Below, piece after piece: positions 50,124-56,827 of a stretch of DNA of 58,423 bases; the first letter of the stretch is position 1; each line of letters opens with the position of its first letter. The stretch covers positions 1 to 58,423 of IMG/VR virus record IMGVR_UViG_3300023174_000191. The stretch is one strand, 5' to 3'. Source of the stretch: a virus. The notes beneath the pieces are model-generated. The model ran no database searches. It saw nothing but the letters and a program-made list of their open reading frames with translations, and had not been told where the DNA came from. A program made the translations under genes and the position numbers.

Positions 50124-50612
50124 TTAAAGTATTTTATCTAAACTTTTACCTATTAAATTATAAGATGCTTTTTGACTATGCGGGTCTCCATATCCGATAG
50201 GAACTTCTATTATTTCAGCTCCTTGAGTTCGAAATTTCTGTAAATAATATCTATACACAGTTGTTCTAGATATTGATCTTACTCCGCCCCAGCCCCATGA
50301 ACCTTGCACTACATAAAATTTAGCGTTTGGAAATTTACGTTTAAGTGCTAGAAATAATTGCACTACATTACCTTGAAATCTATCATTAGTACCAATACTA
50401 ATCACTACATTTTTTATAGAAGGAGTAATTGGATAGTTATTAACCATTTTAGTTAATTCAGATGCGCCAATGCCGCCTTTCCATAAACCAGGAGCTCGTT
50501 CAGCTTTATGAGTCTGTGTATCAATATACGGTACCTGAGAGTCTCCAATGATAATGTTTTGTGAAAATACTGACATTGACACTAACATTAATATAAAATA
50601 GATTATTCTCAT
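50124..50612 (-). CDS. secreted SGNH/GDSL hydrolase
   Basis: A 162-residue protein. It starts with a signal peptide (RIIYFILMLVSMSVFSQ, cut likely before N19 or near) of the style found in Flavobacteriia. The mature part has GDSQ (S25), GTND (N76-D77 block) and GDPHSQ (D143, H145), the catalytic set of SGNH esterases. It should act outside the cytoplasm, perhaps deacylating glycans or peptidoglycan. It is coupled by ATGA overlap to the 51-residue membrane peptide. A secreted esterase from an early operon is unusual for a phage. Confidence 0.8.
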   Translation of the reverse strand: MRIIYFILMLVSMSVFSQNIIIGDSQVPYIDTQTHKAERAPGLWKGGIGASELTKMVNNYPITPSIKNVVISIGTNDRFQGNVVQLFLALKRKFPNAKFYVVQGSWGWGGVRSISRTTVYRYYLQKFRTQGAEIIEVPIGYGDPHSQKASYNLIGKSLDKIL

Positions 50613-50764
50613 ACTAATAATTTAATCAATGCTGAAATTCCAAATCCACAAAGTATACCTGCTACGAAATAGCTAAACGCAGGATTACCTCCTTTTTGTT
50701 TTGTTATATGTGCAGCCATTAAATTTAATGACATTAATCCAAATTGTGCTAATACTATTATCAT
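50609..50764 (-). CDS. 51-residue two-helix membrane protein
   Basis: ATG at 50764 gives MIIVLAQFGLMSLNLMAAHI, a short Lys/Gly loop (TKQKGGNP), and a second hydrophobic segment AFSYFVAGILCGFGISALIK. Both are long enough to cross the membrane. The stop overlaps the SGNH start as ATGA. It may help export of the hydrolase or act as a small membrane effector; a holin is possible in principle. Confidence 0.6.
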   Translation of the reverse strand: MIIVLAQFGLMSLNLMAAHITKQKGGNPAFSYFVAGILCGFGISALIKLLV

Positions 50765-50784
50765 AATTTTTATTTTTAATTTAG

Positions 50785-50892
50785 TAGTCAGGACAGGAAT
50801 CGAACCTGTATGTTAATACCAAAGCTCCACGATATTAACCATTGCTTTATAGGAACTTTCTAATTAGCGTCTACCAATTCCGCCACCTGACT
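50785..50892 (-). tRNA. tRNA-Leu-like RNA, 108 nt, anticodon not assignable
   Basis: The acceptor (AGTCAGG/CCTGACT, perfect), the Leu-type D-arm (GCGGAATTGGTAGACGC) and the T-arm (ACAGG-TTCGATT-CCTGT) are all good. Between D-arm and T-arm there are 57 nt; GTTAATA and TATTAAC form a 7-bp arm, but no 5-bp anticodon stem with U33 can be drawn. It may be a tRNA with an insertion, or decayed. Its 5' end overlaps the stop codon of the metallophosphoesterase gene by 2 nt. Confidence 0.6.
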
Positions 50893-51532
50893 ATTTTTCG
50901 TCTCTAGAATGTCTTTCTCTAGAATCTCTATTACTTAATAATTCTAAAACTTCATCTATATGGTAAGGTCTAAATTCAGAAGAACCGCACATTCCAACAT
51001 CCATTCTTCTGCCTTCTCCAAATCTAGCATCGCCTTTCAAATGCTGATGACCATGTAACATAAATGCTCCTCTTGGCATATTGTTCCAAGATACAATTGG
51101 GTAATGACAAAGAACAAATTTGTACTTTTCAGTACCGGTTTTTGCTTCTAGAGTCACATCTAGTTCCTCATAGTGAGCAACATGAGTGAAATGTTTTCTG
51201 ACATTGTCTTTGTTTTTTTCAATGTGATGATCGTGATTTCCTAAAATCAATACAATGTTTTTACATTTGATTTGAGAACGAAAAACTTCAATATTTTCAA
51301 TTCCTCCAAAAGAAAAATCTCCAAGGTGTATTAACCAATCATTTTCTCCAACACAATTATTAATGTTATCAACAATGTGTGCATTCATTGTTTCGAGGTC
51401 TGGAAAATTACGAGTAGCCTTAATAAACTCTTCTTCATCTCCTGTGTTCCATTTAGAAACTCCTCTACAAATATTGGTATGTCCAAAATGGGAATCGGAT
51501 GTAAACCAAATATTTTTTGCTACTATTTTCAT
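50891..51532 (-). CDS. metallophosphoesterase (calcineurin-like)
   Basis: A 213-residue enzyme with all five blocks: TSDSHFGH (11-18), HLGDFSFGG (69-77), LGNHDHH (97-103), LCHYP (about 140) and HGHQH (about 158). Members of this group act on phosphodiesters, including 2',3'-cyclic or bis-nucleotide substrates. Early promoter 51551-51583 is just upstream, and the tRNA-Leu-like RNA follows in the same transcript. A role in RNA end repair is an inference from its neighbours. Confidence 0.85.
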   Translation of the reverse strand: MKIVAKNIWFTSDSHFGHTNICRGVSKWNTGDEEEFIKATRNFPDLETMNAHIVDNINNCVGENDWLIHLGDFSFGGIENIEVFRSQIKCKNIVLILGNHDHHIEKNKDNVRKHFTHVAHYEELDVTLEAKTGTEKYKFVLCHYPIVSWNNMPRGAFMLHGHQHLKGDARFGEGRRMDVGMCGSSEFRPYHIDEVLELLSNRDSRERHSRDEK

Positions 51533-51550
51533 ATATCTTATTATTAATAC

Positions 51551-51583
51551 TTAAAGATAAGATATATTTTTATAATATCCTAA
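51551..51583 (-). promoter_or_regulatory. early promoter of the metallophosphoesterase operon
   Basis: Minus strand TTAGG, 17 nt, CTTATCTTTAA. The last base differs from the consensus. Confidence 0.8.
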
Positions 51584-51585
51584 TC

Positions 51586-52173
51586 TTATTTAAGAAATTT
51601 TAGTATTTTTTCTTTTACTCCTTGCTGCTTGATTCCTTCAGTGGATGATGGAGTAAGTACAAAATTTGTTACTCCCCAAACTCTAGTAGATGGCACTGAA
51701 AAATCCAATACTTCAACAGCCATATTCAAATCATCTACTGCTACCCAATGAGTAATTTCGGGATGGTCTTTTACGAATTGTGCAATTTCCAAACTGCGCT
51801 CTTGCTCGTATTGTAAAGGTCTAAACCATTCAAATCCTTCAGGTTTATCACACCCGATAAAGGAAGGAGTAAATGCAATAGGACGTTTGATGATTCCTTG
51901 AGATTCGTAATAATCTCCTAGCTCCTCTAGGTTTGCATGCTTCTTCCAATCGGACGATACTACAATTTCAGCTCCTGTTTCTTCTAATATAGAATTTAGA
52001 ACTTTAACTGCTTTTTTATCAAAGTTGTCAAATCGAACATCTATAGGAGCAGACTTATACATTCTGTCCCACTCTGGGTTTGCTTTGTGATATTTTTGCA
52101 TTTTCTTACTTCTACCTCCCCAATTGTTGGAAAGGCAAATTACTCCGTCGTTGTCTAAAAATATTACTTTCAT
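51586..52173 (-). CDS. HAD-fold phosphatase of the RNA-repair associated type
   Basis: I start at ATG 52173 (195 residues); an in-frame TTG two codons earlier is less likely because this ATG overlaps the upstream TAA. Motif I is FLDNDGVI (D7, D9), motif II the Ser in VVSSDWKK, and the acidic motif IV WVAVDDLN. The WGGRSKKMQ insertion and SSDWK match the HAD domain known from 'Swiss army knife' RNA repair proteins. It likely removes a 3'- or 2'-phosphate. Confidence 0.78.
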   Translation of the reverse strand: MKVIFLDNDGVICLSNNWGGRSKKMQKYHKANPEWDRMYKSAPIDVRFDNFDKKAVKVLNSILEETGAEIVVSSDWKKHANLEELGDYYESQGIIKRPIAFTPSFIGCDKPEGFEWFRPLQYEQERSLEIAQFVKDHPEITHWVAVDDLNMAVEVLDFSVPSTRVWGVTNFVLTPSSTEGIKQQGVKEKILKFLK

Positions 52174-52376
52174 TACCAAGAATCTATATCTGTTAAATCT
52201 AATGTCAATTTTGTAAGGTCGTTATATACTTTGATAGTTTGCCCAATTCCACAATCAGAAACAGACCAGGTCATGTTTCCAACTTTGCCATATAATTTTT
52301 TAATGGTAGTACACCAATCTTCATATTGAGCTTGCTGCATATCATTAAGTTCTATTACGATTCTTGTATTTCCCAT
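52173..52376 (-). CDS. small protein, unknown
   Basis: A 67-residue protein (MGNTRIVIELNDMQQAQYED, ending LTLDLTDIDSW). Its stop overlaps the HAD gene start and its start lies within the end of the 84-residue gene, so the three form one early unit. Confidence 0.53.
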   Translation of the reverse strand: MGNTRIVIELNDMQQAQYEDWCTTIKKLYGKVGNMTWSVSDCGIGQTIKVYNDLTKLTLDLTDIDSW

Positions 52377-52609
52377 TGTTCTGCATTAGTTTTATCTCGA
52401 AGTACTTGACGCTGTTTTGAAATTAAAGTATCAAATTTAGTATCAATGTGATTTCTAATATACCAATCTAACCCATCTTGTTCTAATCTAACTAAATAAC
52501 GACGAATTAATTTTCTAACTACAGCATATTGTTTTGGATGATCAATTGATGATATAATTTTTTCAATCCACGATTCAATATCTGTAGGTGTATTACTCTC
52601 TGCTGCCAT
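52355..52609 (-). CDS. helical protein, unknown
   Basis: An 84-residue helical protein (ESWIEKIISSIDHPKQYAVV, then KLIRRYLVRLEQDGLDWYI). It has an early promoter 22 nt upstream of the ATG. The strong Arg/Lys/Trp pattern could serve nucleic-acid binding. No family is known. Confidence 0.53.
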   Translation of the reverse strand: MAAESNTPTDIESWIEKIISSIDHPKQYAVVRKLIRRYLVRLEQDGLDWYIRNHIDTKFDTLISKQRQVLRDKTNAEQWEIQES

Positions 52610-52757
52610 AATTTTTATTTTTTAATTTAGATAAAGATAAGCAAAATTTTTGATATAACCAAGAAAATTCCGAACTATTTGCCATACAAAATTCAATTAA
52701 ATTATTGTGAGCAAAGTGGTCCGGACAGATCCCAATGATGTGTAATACTTCTGTCAT
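52593..52757 (-). CDS. 54-residue protein; early promoter lies inside it
   Basis: ATG at 52757 overlaps the stop of the 72-residue gene as ATGA. The 54-residue frame (MTEVLHIIGICPDHFAHNNL) runs through the early promoter at 52631 and into the start of the 84-residue gene. Similar short proteins with CPDHFxH are common in large phages; their role is unknown. Confidence 0.55.
   Translation of the reverse strand: MTEVLHIIGICPDHFAHNNLIEFCMANSSEFSWLYQKFCLSLSKLKNKNYGSRE
52631..52663 (-). promoter_or_regulatory. early promoter of the HAD operon
   Basis: Minus strand CTTGG, 17 nt, CTTATCTTTAT. Here the -33 part has TTG itself, the textbook Bacteroidota form. Confidence 0.8.
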
Positions 52758-52972
52758 AGTTCCATTTGCAACTTAAACACATTCATCATATCGTCATCTG
52801 TAAAACCGAAAAACTGTTCTGCATTTTCTTGAGTGTCATTTGCTAACATCCATAAATGGAATTGGATAGCAAACTCTTCTGCAATTTTAGCTGCAATTTG
52901 CACATCAACTTCAGACTTTTCGTCTGATAAATGACCTGTTAAGTTCTGTCTTAAAGTATCTTCTAATGTCAT
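52754..52972 (-). CDS. small acidic helical protein, unknown
   Basis: A 72-residue protein (VQIAAKIAEEFAIQFHLWML near the middle). It is acidic and helical. It stands 3 nt after the cREC gene, and its stop overlaps the 54-residue gene. The function is unknown. Confidence 0.53.
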   Translation of the reverse strand: MTLEDTLRQNLTGHLSDEKSEVDVQIAAKIAEEFAIQFHLWMLANDTQENAEQFFGFTDDDMMNVFKLQMEL

Positions 52973-52975
52973 AAT

Positions 52976-53380
52976 TTATACTGTATGTTCTATTTGAACT
53001 CGTACACAATTTTGAGGTAATCTATGCACGTGTCTGTAATTGTTAATATAACCCATCATGTTTGCACTACCAACTGCATTAGCAGAATGAATAACTACGT
53101 CTACAACTGGCTGACCATCTAACCATTGTTCAACTAACCATTTAGTACAATCCATTCCTGTTTTTTCAGTAATATTATCATAATTCAAAGTGTAATTATG
53201 ATACACATTCTTATGCCATTCTGCCATTGCTGAATCGCCTAAATCGTGATCAAGAGAGATTAAATCTATTTGATCTAAACCATGGAAAGTAACAGTATCA
53301 ACAAACTGCTCATAGTTTCTTACTACAATCCAATCTGGATCAACTGGTGTTCTTACGTCGTCTAAATATATTCTTTTCAT
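52976..53380 (-). CDS. cyclic-phosphate-processing receiver-like protein (cREC)
   Basis: A 134-residue receiver-fold protein. YLDDVRTP (5-12), ISLDHDLGD (41-49) and VVIHSANAVG (about 94-103) are the signature of cREC, a domain group proposed to process cyclic phosphates at RNA ends in repair systems. It carries no DNA-binding part. With the HAD phosphatase, RNA ligase and metallophosphoesterase nearby, it completes a plausible end-healing set. Confidence 0.8.
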   Translation of the reverse strand: MKRIYLDDVRTPVDPDWIVVRNYEQFVDTVTFHGLDQIDLISLDHDLGDSAMAEWHKNVYHNYTLNYDNITEKTGMDCTKWLVEQWLDGQPVVDVVIHSANAVGSANMMGYINNYRHVHRLPQNCVRVQIEHTV

Positions 53381-53434
53381 ACTATAAATTTAAGTTATTC
53401 TTTTGAATTAAACAAATAATTTAGCAGTTAATTT

Positions 53435-53845
53435 TTATAATCTTTGAATCTCTACTTGATTAGCAATTGCTTGTTTGAATTTAGTTGTTGACCATCCATG
53501 AGATCTTCCTATCCACCATATTGGAATGTACAAATCATCTCCTGTATATTTTTTATCTACATAGTCATCGCCAAGGAATCTGATATCCGGACGGAGTGCT
53601 TTGAGTAACGTATATAAGTCGTTTTCAGTTTCATATACATATACTCTATCAATGTATTTTATGGACTCTAAAATTTCTATCCTATCTAAATAATCTAAAA
53701 CAGGTTTACATTTTTCAGGACGTTCAATAGTAGGATCTATTTGTAGCAATACAACAAACTCATCACAATTTGTTTTACATTCTTTAAACATTTTAATGTA
53801 ACCTGGATGTATTACATCAAAATTACCTGCTACTACTCCTAACAT
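53435..53845 (-). CDS. cytidylyltransferase-like nucleotidyltransferase
   Basis: A 136-residue enzyme of the TagD/RfaE-C superfamily. GNFDVIHPGYIKM (7-19) is the HxGH-type loop, with Tyr in the place of the last His; RIEILESIKYIDRVYVY and RSHGWSTTKFKQ (the RTxGISTT-like motif) follow. Such enzymes transfer CMP or AMP to sugar- or polyol-phosphates. The HxGH change may affect activity. It overlaps the 40-residue membrane peptide by 7 nt. Confidence 0.82.
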   Translation of the reverse strand: MLGVVAGNFDVIHPGYIKMFKECKTNCDEFVVLLQIDPTIERPEKCKPVLDYLDRIEILESIKYIDRVYVYETENDLYTLLKALRPDIRFLGDDYVDKKYTGDDLYIPIWWIGRSHGWSTTKFKQAIANQVEIQRL

Positions 53846-53961
53846 ATTACTGAATATAAAAATTTGAATATGTTAAATGCTACTGTAAATATAACTGCCC
53901 ATACGATAATTACAGGCCAGTCCCAAGTTAATGGATTATTTGATTTATTATACTTTTTCAT
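53839..53961 (-). CDS. 40-residue membrane peptide
   Basis: ATG at 53961 gives MKKYNKSNNPLTWDWP followed by one hydrophobic segment (VIIVWAVIFTVAFNIFKFLY). Its stop overlaps the cytidylyltransferase start. The function is unknown. Confidence 0.57.
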   Translation of the reverse strand: MKKYNKSNNPLTWDWPVIIVWAVIFTVAFNIFKFLYSVIC

Positions 53962-53964
53962 AAC

Positions 53965-54537
53965 TTAATTTTTCGTATATGGAATTTTATATAAATCATA
54001 ATATTCACTCAATCCTCCTCCAAAGGGCATTAATTCATCAAGAGCTTTATTATATCTTTCTTCACCCATTGCTTGTATTAATAATTCAGTTCTTTCTTCG
54101 TGAGTATATTTTCTACCAATTTGTTCTTTGTCTTTAACATCCTTTTTCTCACTTATAAATTTTGATAACGACTCTGCAAAATTTGCATATTTGTCAGCAT
54201 ACATTTGTTTAATGTCTTCAGTTCTATTATCATCAATAAAAGTCTTATTAACAATATTTTCTATCTTTTTGTGAGTTTTCATGTCAATTGAATCAGGAGA
54301 TGAACTGAAAGGTATAAAAAAGATATCTTCATGTTCATACTTATCAAAAGTTAATTTTAGTTTAGCAGACCGAGTATATTTTTCAATTACACTAATTTTT
54401 ACTTTGCAATGTATCATCGGCCCTAACTTAACATACATTCTAGCTCCGTTTTCCATTGGTTTGAAAAGTTGCACTGTAATAGAATCCTGAATTATATTAT
54501 CAAGTATAAAGTCTACATATTTGTTTGTTATTCCCAT
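53965..54537 (-). CDS. protein of unknown function, 190 residues
   Basis: Residues 1-95 are beta-rich (TVQLFKPMENGARMYVKLGP, then KLKLTFDKYEHEDIFFIPFS); the rest is helical with many Lys and Glu (AESLSKFISEKKDVKDKEQI). No catalytic motif is seen. It overlaps the 62-residue gene by 10 nt. Confidence 0.55.
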   Translation of the reverse strand: MGITNKYVDFILDNIIQDSITVQLFKPMENGARMYVKLGPMIHCKVKISVIEKYTRSAKLKLTFDKYEHEDIFFIPFSSSPDSIDMKTHKKIENIVNKTFIDDNRTEDIKQMYADKYANFAESLSKFISEKKDVKDKEQIGRKYTHEERTELLIQAMGEERYNKALDELMPFGGGLSEYYDLYKIPYTKN

Positions 54538-54716
54538 GATTGCATATTTTCTTCTATGTGATTGTAAATTAATTTCATTACCCAGGCATTTTCAAATTCA
54601 TACATACCACATACAAGACAAGCATCTTCTTCAGTATCATAATAGTTAATTTTACCGTCTTTGTCCTTCATGAAATCCATATTTCTAAGGTCTATGATTA
54701 CATACTGGTCTTTCAT
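54528..54716 (-). CDS. small acidic protein, unknown
   Basis: A 62-residue protein (MKDQYVIIDLRNMDFMKDKD). It overlaps genes on both sides (10 and 4 nt). The YYDTEEDACLVCGMYEF segment with two Cys is typical of small regulatory phage proteins, but no family is certain. Confidence 0.53.
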   Translation of the reverse strand: MKDQYVIIDLRNMDFMKDKDGKINYYDTEEDACLVCGMYEFENAWVMKLIYNHIEENMQSWE

Positions 54717-55090
54717 TTTTTATTCAATTTTGTTTCTAATCCATTTATAACATATATTGCTGTCTTGTAATTTGTTGCTAATGGAATGTTATATACATTA
54801 CAAATTCTTAACAACATATGTACATCTACCTGGTGTGGATGAACATCTAAAGGATCGATAAAGAAAATAACTCCGTCAACCTTACCGTCTGCTATAAAAG
54901 AAGCAATTTGAGCATCACCTCCTAATGGCCCTGACTTCAAGCATTGTACTTTTAGACCTGCATGCTCAATATGTTTTCCTGTAGTACCTGTAGCGATTAT
55001 TTCAACCCTGCTGAAAAAGTCTAATCTTTTCATTATGAAAGCTACCATATCTGCTTTCTTACCATCATGTGCTATAACTGCTATTTTCAT
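54713..55090 (-). CDS. mgsA: methylglyoxal synthase
   Basis: A 125-residue protein with all signatures of MgsA: IAHDGKK (6-12), IATGTTGK (32-39), SGPLGGDAQIA (53-63, with the catalytic Asp of GGD), DPLDVHPHQVDV (79-90, including the PHxxDV histidine) and IPLATNYKTA (102-111). MgsA turns dihydroxyacetone phosphate into methylglyoxal and phosphate. The length is a little under the bacterial enzyme (about 150). It is in an early operon; a phage would use it to bypass lower glycolysis, regain phosphate or harm a rival, but no role is proven. Confidence 0.93.
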   Translation of the reverse strand: MKIAVIAHDGKKADMVAFIMKRLDFFSRVEIIATGTTGKHIEHAGLKVQCLKSGPLGGDAQIASFIADGKVDGVIFFIDPLDVHPHQVDVHMLLRICNVYNIPLATNYKTAIYVINGLETKLNKK

Positions 55091-55091
55091 A

Positions 55092-55304
55092 TTAATTTTG
55101 ATTAGTTCTATTGAAAATAATATTCATTACAGCAAAAAGAATAACTATTGGCCAAAATGCAATTACTATAATTCTTTCTGTATTAGTGAAAGCATAATCA
55201 TTATTAGAATTAGTTTTAGTTTTTTGCATCCAATGTGACATTGAATCTACTAAAAACATTAGAACAGCTCCTATAAATAGGTAATTAACAATTATCATCA
55301 TCAT
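55092..55304 (-). CDS. two-helix membrane protein
   Basis: A 70-residue protein with membrane segments at about 3-20 (IIVNYLFIGAVLMFLVDS) and 45-65 (IIVIAFWPIVILFAVMNIIF), joined by a polar loop. It lies 1 nt before the methylglyoxal synthase gene. The function is unknown. Confidence 0.58.
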   Translation of the reverse strand: MMMIIVNYLFIGAVLMFLVDSMSHWMQKTKTNSNNDYAFTNTERIIVIAFWPIVILFAVMNIIFNRTNQN

Positions 55305-55548
55305 ACTTTTTTATTAAATTATCAATTTCTTTTTCAATCTCATAAGAATCAATATCGTGAGGTTCACAATAAAATCTTGACATATTAAACTTCAACTTGA
55401 TTTGACTGTACTTAAATCCTGGCACTTGTATCAGTTCTTGAAACTTCTTATCAAGATAGTCGACTACTGAAGGAATGTTAATTGCCAGTCCATAATGGCC
55501 TTTTTCTAAATAATCTTCATACTTTTTGTTAAATTCGAAATTTGTCAT
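55285..55548 (-). CDS. small protein, unknown
   Basis: An 87-residue alpha/beta protein (KFQELIQVPGFKYSQIKLKF) with a Lys/Asp-rich end. It overlaps the membrane-protein gene by 20 nt and comes right after a tRNA gene. No family is recognised. Confidence 0.53.
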   Translation of the reverse strand: MTNFEFNKKYEDYLEKGHYGLAINIPSVVDYLDKKFQELIQVPGFKYSQIKLKFNMSRFYCEPHDIDSYEIEKEIDNLIKKYDDDNC

Positions 55549-55563
55549 ACTTTTTTAATTTTG

Positions 55564-55636
55564 GAACCGGTAAGGGATTCGAACCCTTATCTAGGCAGAT
55601 CTATGCCACCCATGTTACCAATTACACTAACCGATT
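55564..55636 (-). tRNA. tRNA with UAG anticodon, class I, A33
   Basis: Every arm has standard length: acceptor AATCGGT/ACCGGTT, D-stem GTGT/ACAT, anticodon stem GGTGG/CTGCC, T-arm AAGGG-TTCGAAT-CCCTT. The loop is CATAGAT, giving anticodon TAG but A instead of the near-invariant U33. It stands alone within protein genes. Confidence 0.72.
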
Positions 55637-55639
55637 CTT

Positions 55640-55741
55640 TTTACCAACCTTGGTCTTTCAGGGTTACTGGTTTGTGACTGCTGCTACTATTAACCCTTGT
55701 TCGTCAGCTTATTGCGTCACCTAACAGCGAGCATTGGTAAA
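55640..55741 (-). ncRNA. candidate structured RNA between tRNA and lipoprotein gene
   Basis: TTTACCAA at the 5' end (55741-55734) pairs with TTGGTAAA at the 3' end (55647-55640) over 8 bp; inside, GGGTTA and TAACCC form a 6-bp stem. It starts directly at the lipoprotein stop codon and ends 3 nt before the tRNA, so it may be released by tRNA processing. Confidence 0.42.
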
Positions 55742-55912
55742 TTATTTTACTGCTGCAGTATCCACTGCTACCGAATCAACTTGAGTAGAATCAACCTGAG
55801 TAGAATCTGTTACAGTTACTGAATCAGTGATTTGATCGTTAACGGTATCTGCTTTTTTACAAGATACAATTGTTAAAGCTACTACTGCTAATGCTAAAAA
55901 TACTTTTTTCAT
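55742..55912 (-). CDS. phage lipoprotein with repeated DST/QVDS tail
   Basis: ATG at 55912 gives a 56-residue protein. Residues 1-18 are a lipoprotein signal (MKKVFLALAVVALTIVSC, lipobox LTIVSC, Cys18). The mature part is acidic and Thr/Ser/Val-rich, with the repeat DSTQVDSTQVDS. Surface lipoproteins of phages can block superinfection by binding host receptors. Its lack of charge after Cys other than KK is compatible with surface export. Confidence 0.72.
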   Translation of the reverse strand: MKKVFLALAVVALTIVSCKKADTVNDQITDSVTVTDSTQVDSTQVDSVAVDTAAVK

Positions 55913-55930
55913 TTTTTTGTTTTTAATTGA

Positions 55931-56335
55931 TTAATAATTAGGATCTGCATCCTCTTCTGTAAATAATAAAGAATCTTCATCGTCTAATTCGTATTCTTCA
56001 TCTTCTTCTATTTCTTCGGGAGTTTCGATAATAGACTCTACTAACTTCTTTGAATTAATTGAAGGAGTGTCATCTTCAATTTCTGGAATAGCACTCTCAT
56101 CTATTTTATATTTTTGATAAAATAGCTTTGTCAAATAAGTATCGATAGAATTATTAACGGGGCCGTCGACTGTTAATTCATAATATATTTTACCATCCTC
56201 GGCAGCGACATCATAAATAAATTGCTTACCTACAGGCTTAACAAACACAACGTTGCCTACAATTTTTCTATCGCCAAATCGAAATACAACTAATTGGTTA
56301 TTTGAAAATTTTCTTTTCTTGATTCTCTTGGCCAT
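55931..56335 (-). CDS. SH3-like basic N-terminus and acidic tail protein, unknown
   Basis: A 134-residue protein. Residues 1-55 (FSNNQLVVFRFGDRKIVGNV, KPVGKQFIYDVAAEDGKIYY) resemble a small beta barrel, and residues 95-134 are strongly acidic. Such two-part proteins can mimic DNA or bind RNA polymerase; this is speculation. It is in the operon from the promoter at 56795. Confidence 0.53.
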   Translation of the reverse strand: MAKRIKKRKFSNNQLVVFRFGDRKIVGNVVFVKPVGKQFIYDVAAEDGKIYYELTVDGPVNNSIDTYLTKLFYQKYKIDESAIPEIEDDTPSINSKKLVESIIETPEEIEEDEEYELDDEDSLLFTEEDADPNY

Positions 56336-56347
56336 AGCATCTATTTA

Positions 56348-56548
56348 TTAAGCGGTTAATACGTCGATTACTCTAGACTGTGAAATTGACTTTACTTCAA
56401 ATTCATGTTTGTAGTCTTTGAACTCTGCATGCACAATTGCTTCTGCGTCTGTTACAGACTCTGCATTTACTAAATAAGTCTCTGATTTCTTTTTTACTTG
56501 TCCATTGTCGTTTTCAAACTCCAACTGAACTCTTGCCATGTAATACAT
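56348..56548 (-). CDS. DUF4494-like small protein
   Basis: A 66-residue protein (QVKKKSETYLVNAESVTDAE, ending KSISQSRVIDVL). The pattern YLVxAxSVTDAEAIVHxEF is known to me from DUF4494, found in Bacteroidota and their phages. A start three codons later (MARVQ) is also possible. No function is known for the family. Confidence 0.62.
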   Translation of the reverse strand: MYYMARVQLEFENDNGQVKKKSETYLVNAESVTDAEAIVHAEFKDYKHEFEVKSISQSRVIDVLTA

Positions 56549-56560
56549 AATGATTAGGTT

Positions 56561-56773
56561 TTAATTTTTAAATAATTGAACGATTCCTGCTAATATTAAG
56601 GCTATAACAGCTATGCCTAAAACGAGTGCAATTGGAATCCAAAGTGGGGAAGTTACCCACCACCATGACCAAGTTGCAACTAGACCTACTCCGGTCAATT
56701 TCATTGTTAAGAATATAAGAAACAATACAGTTCCTAATCCAATTCCGTTACCGGAAACTTTTTTATTATCCAT
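56561..56773 (-). CDS. small membrane protein
   Basis: A 70-residue protein with two hydrophobic segments (about 10-35, GIGLGTVLFLIFLTMKLTGV, and 43-66, PLWIPIALVLGIAVIALILA) around a Trp-rich turn (TWSWWWV). First gene after the early promoter at 56795. Confidence 0.58.
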   Translation of the reverse strand: MDNKKVSGNGIGLGTVLFLIFLTMKLTGVGLVATWSWWWVTSPLWIPIALVLGIAVIALILAGIVQLFKN

Positions 56774-56794
56774 AATTTCTATTTTTATTATAAT

Positions 56795-56827
56795 ATAAAG
56801 ATAAGCATTTTTTATCTAACTGCCAAA
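56795..56827 (-). promoter_or_regulatory. early promoter of the lipoprotein / methylglyoxal synthase region
   Basis: Minus strand TTTGG, 17 nt, CTTATCTTTAT. No clear terminator is seen until the next promoters downstream, so transcription may run through 53435. Confidence 0.82.
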
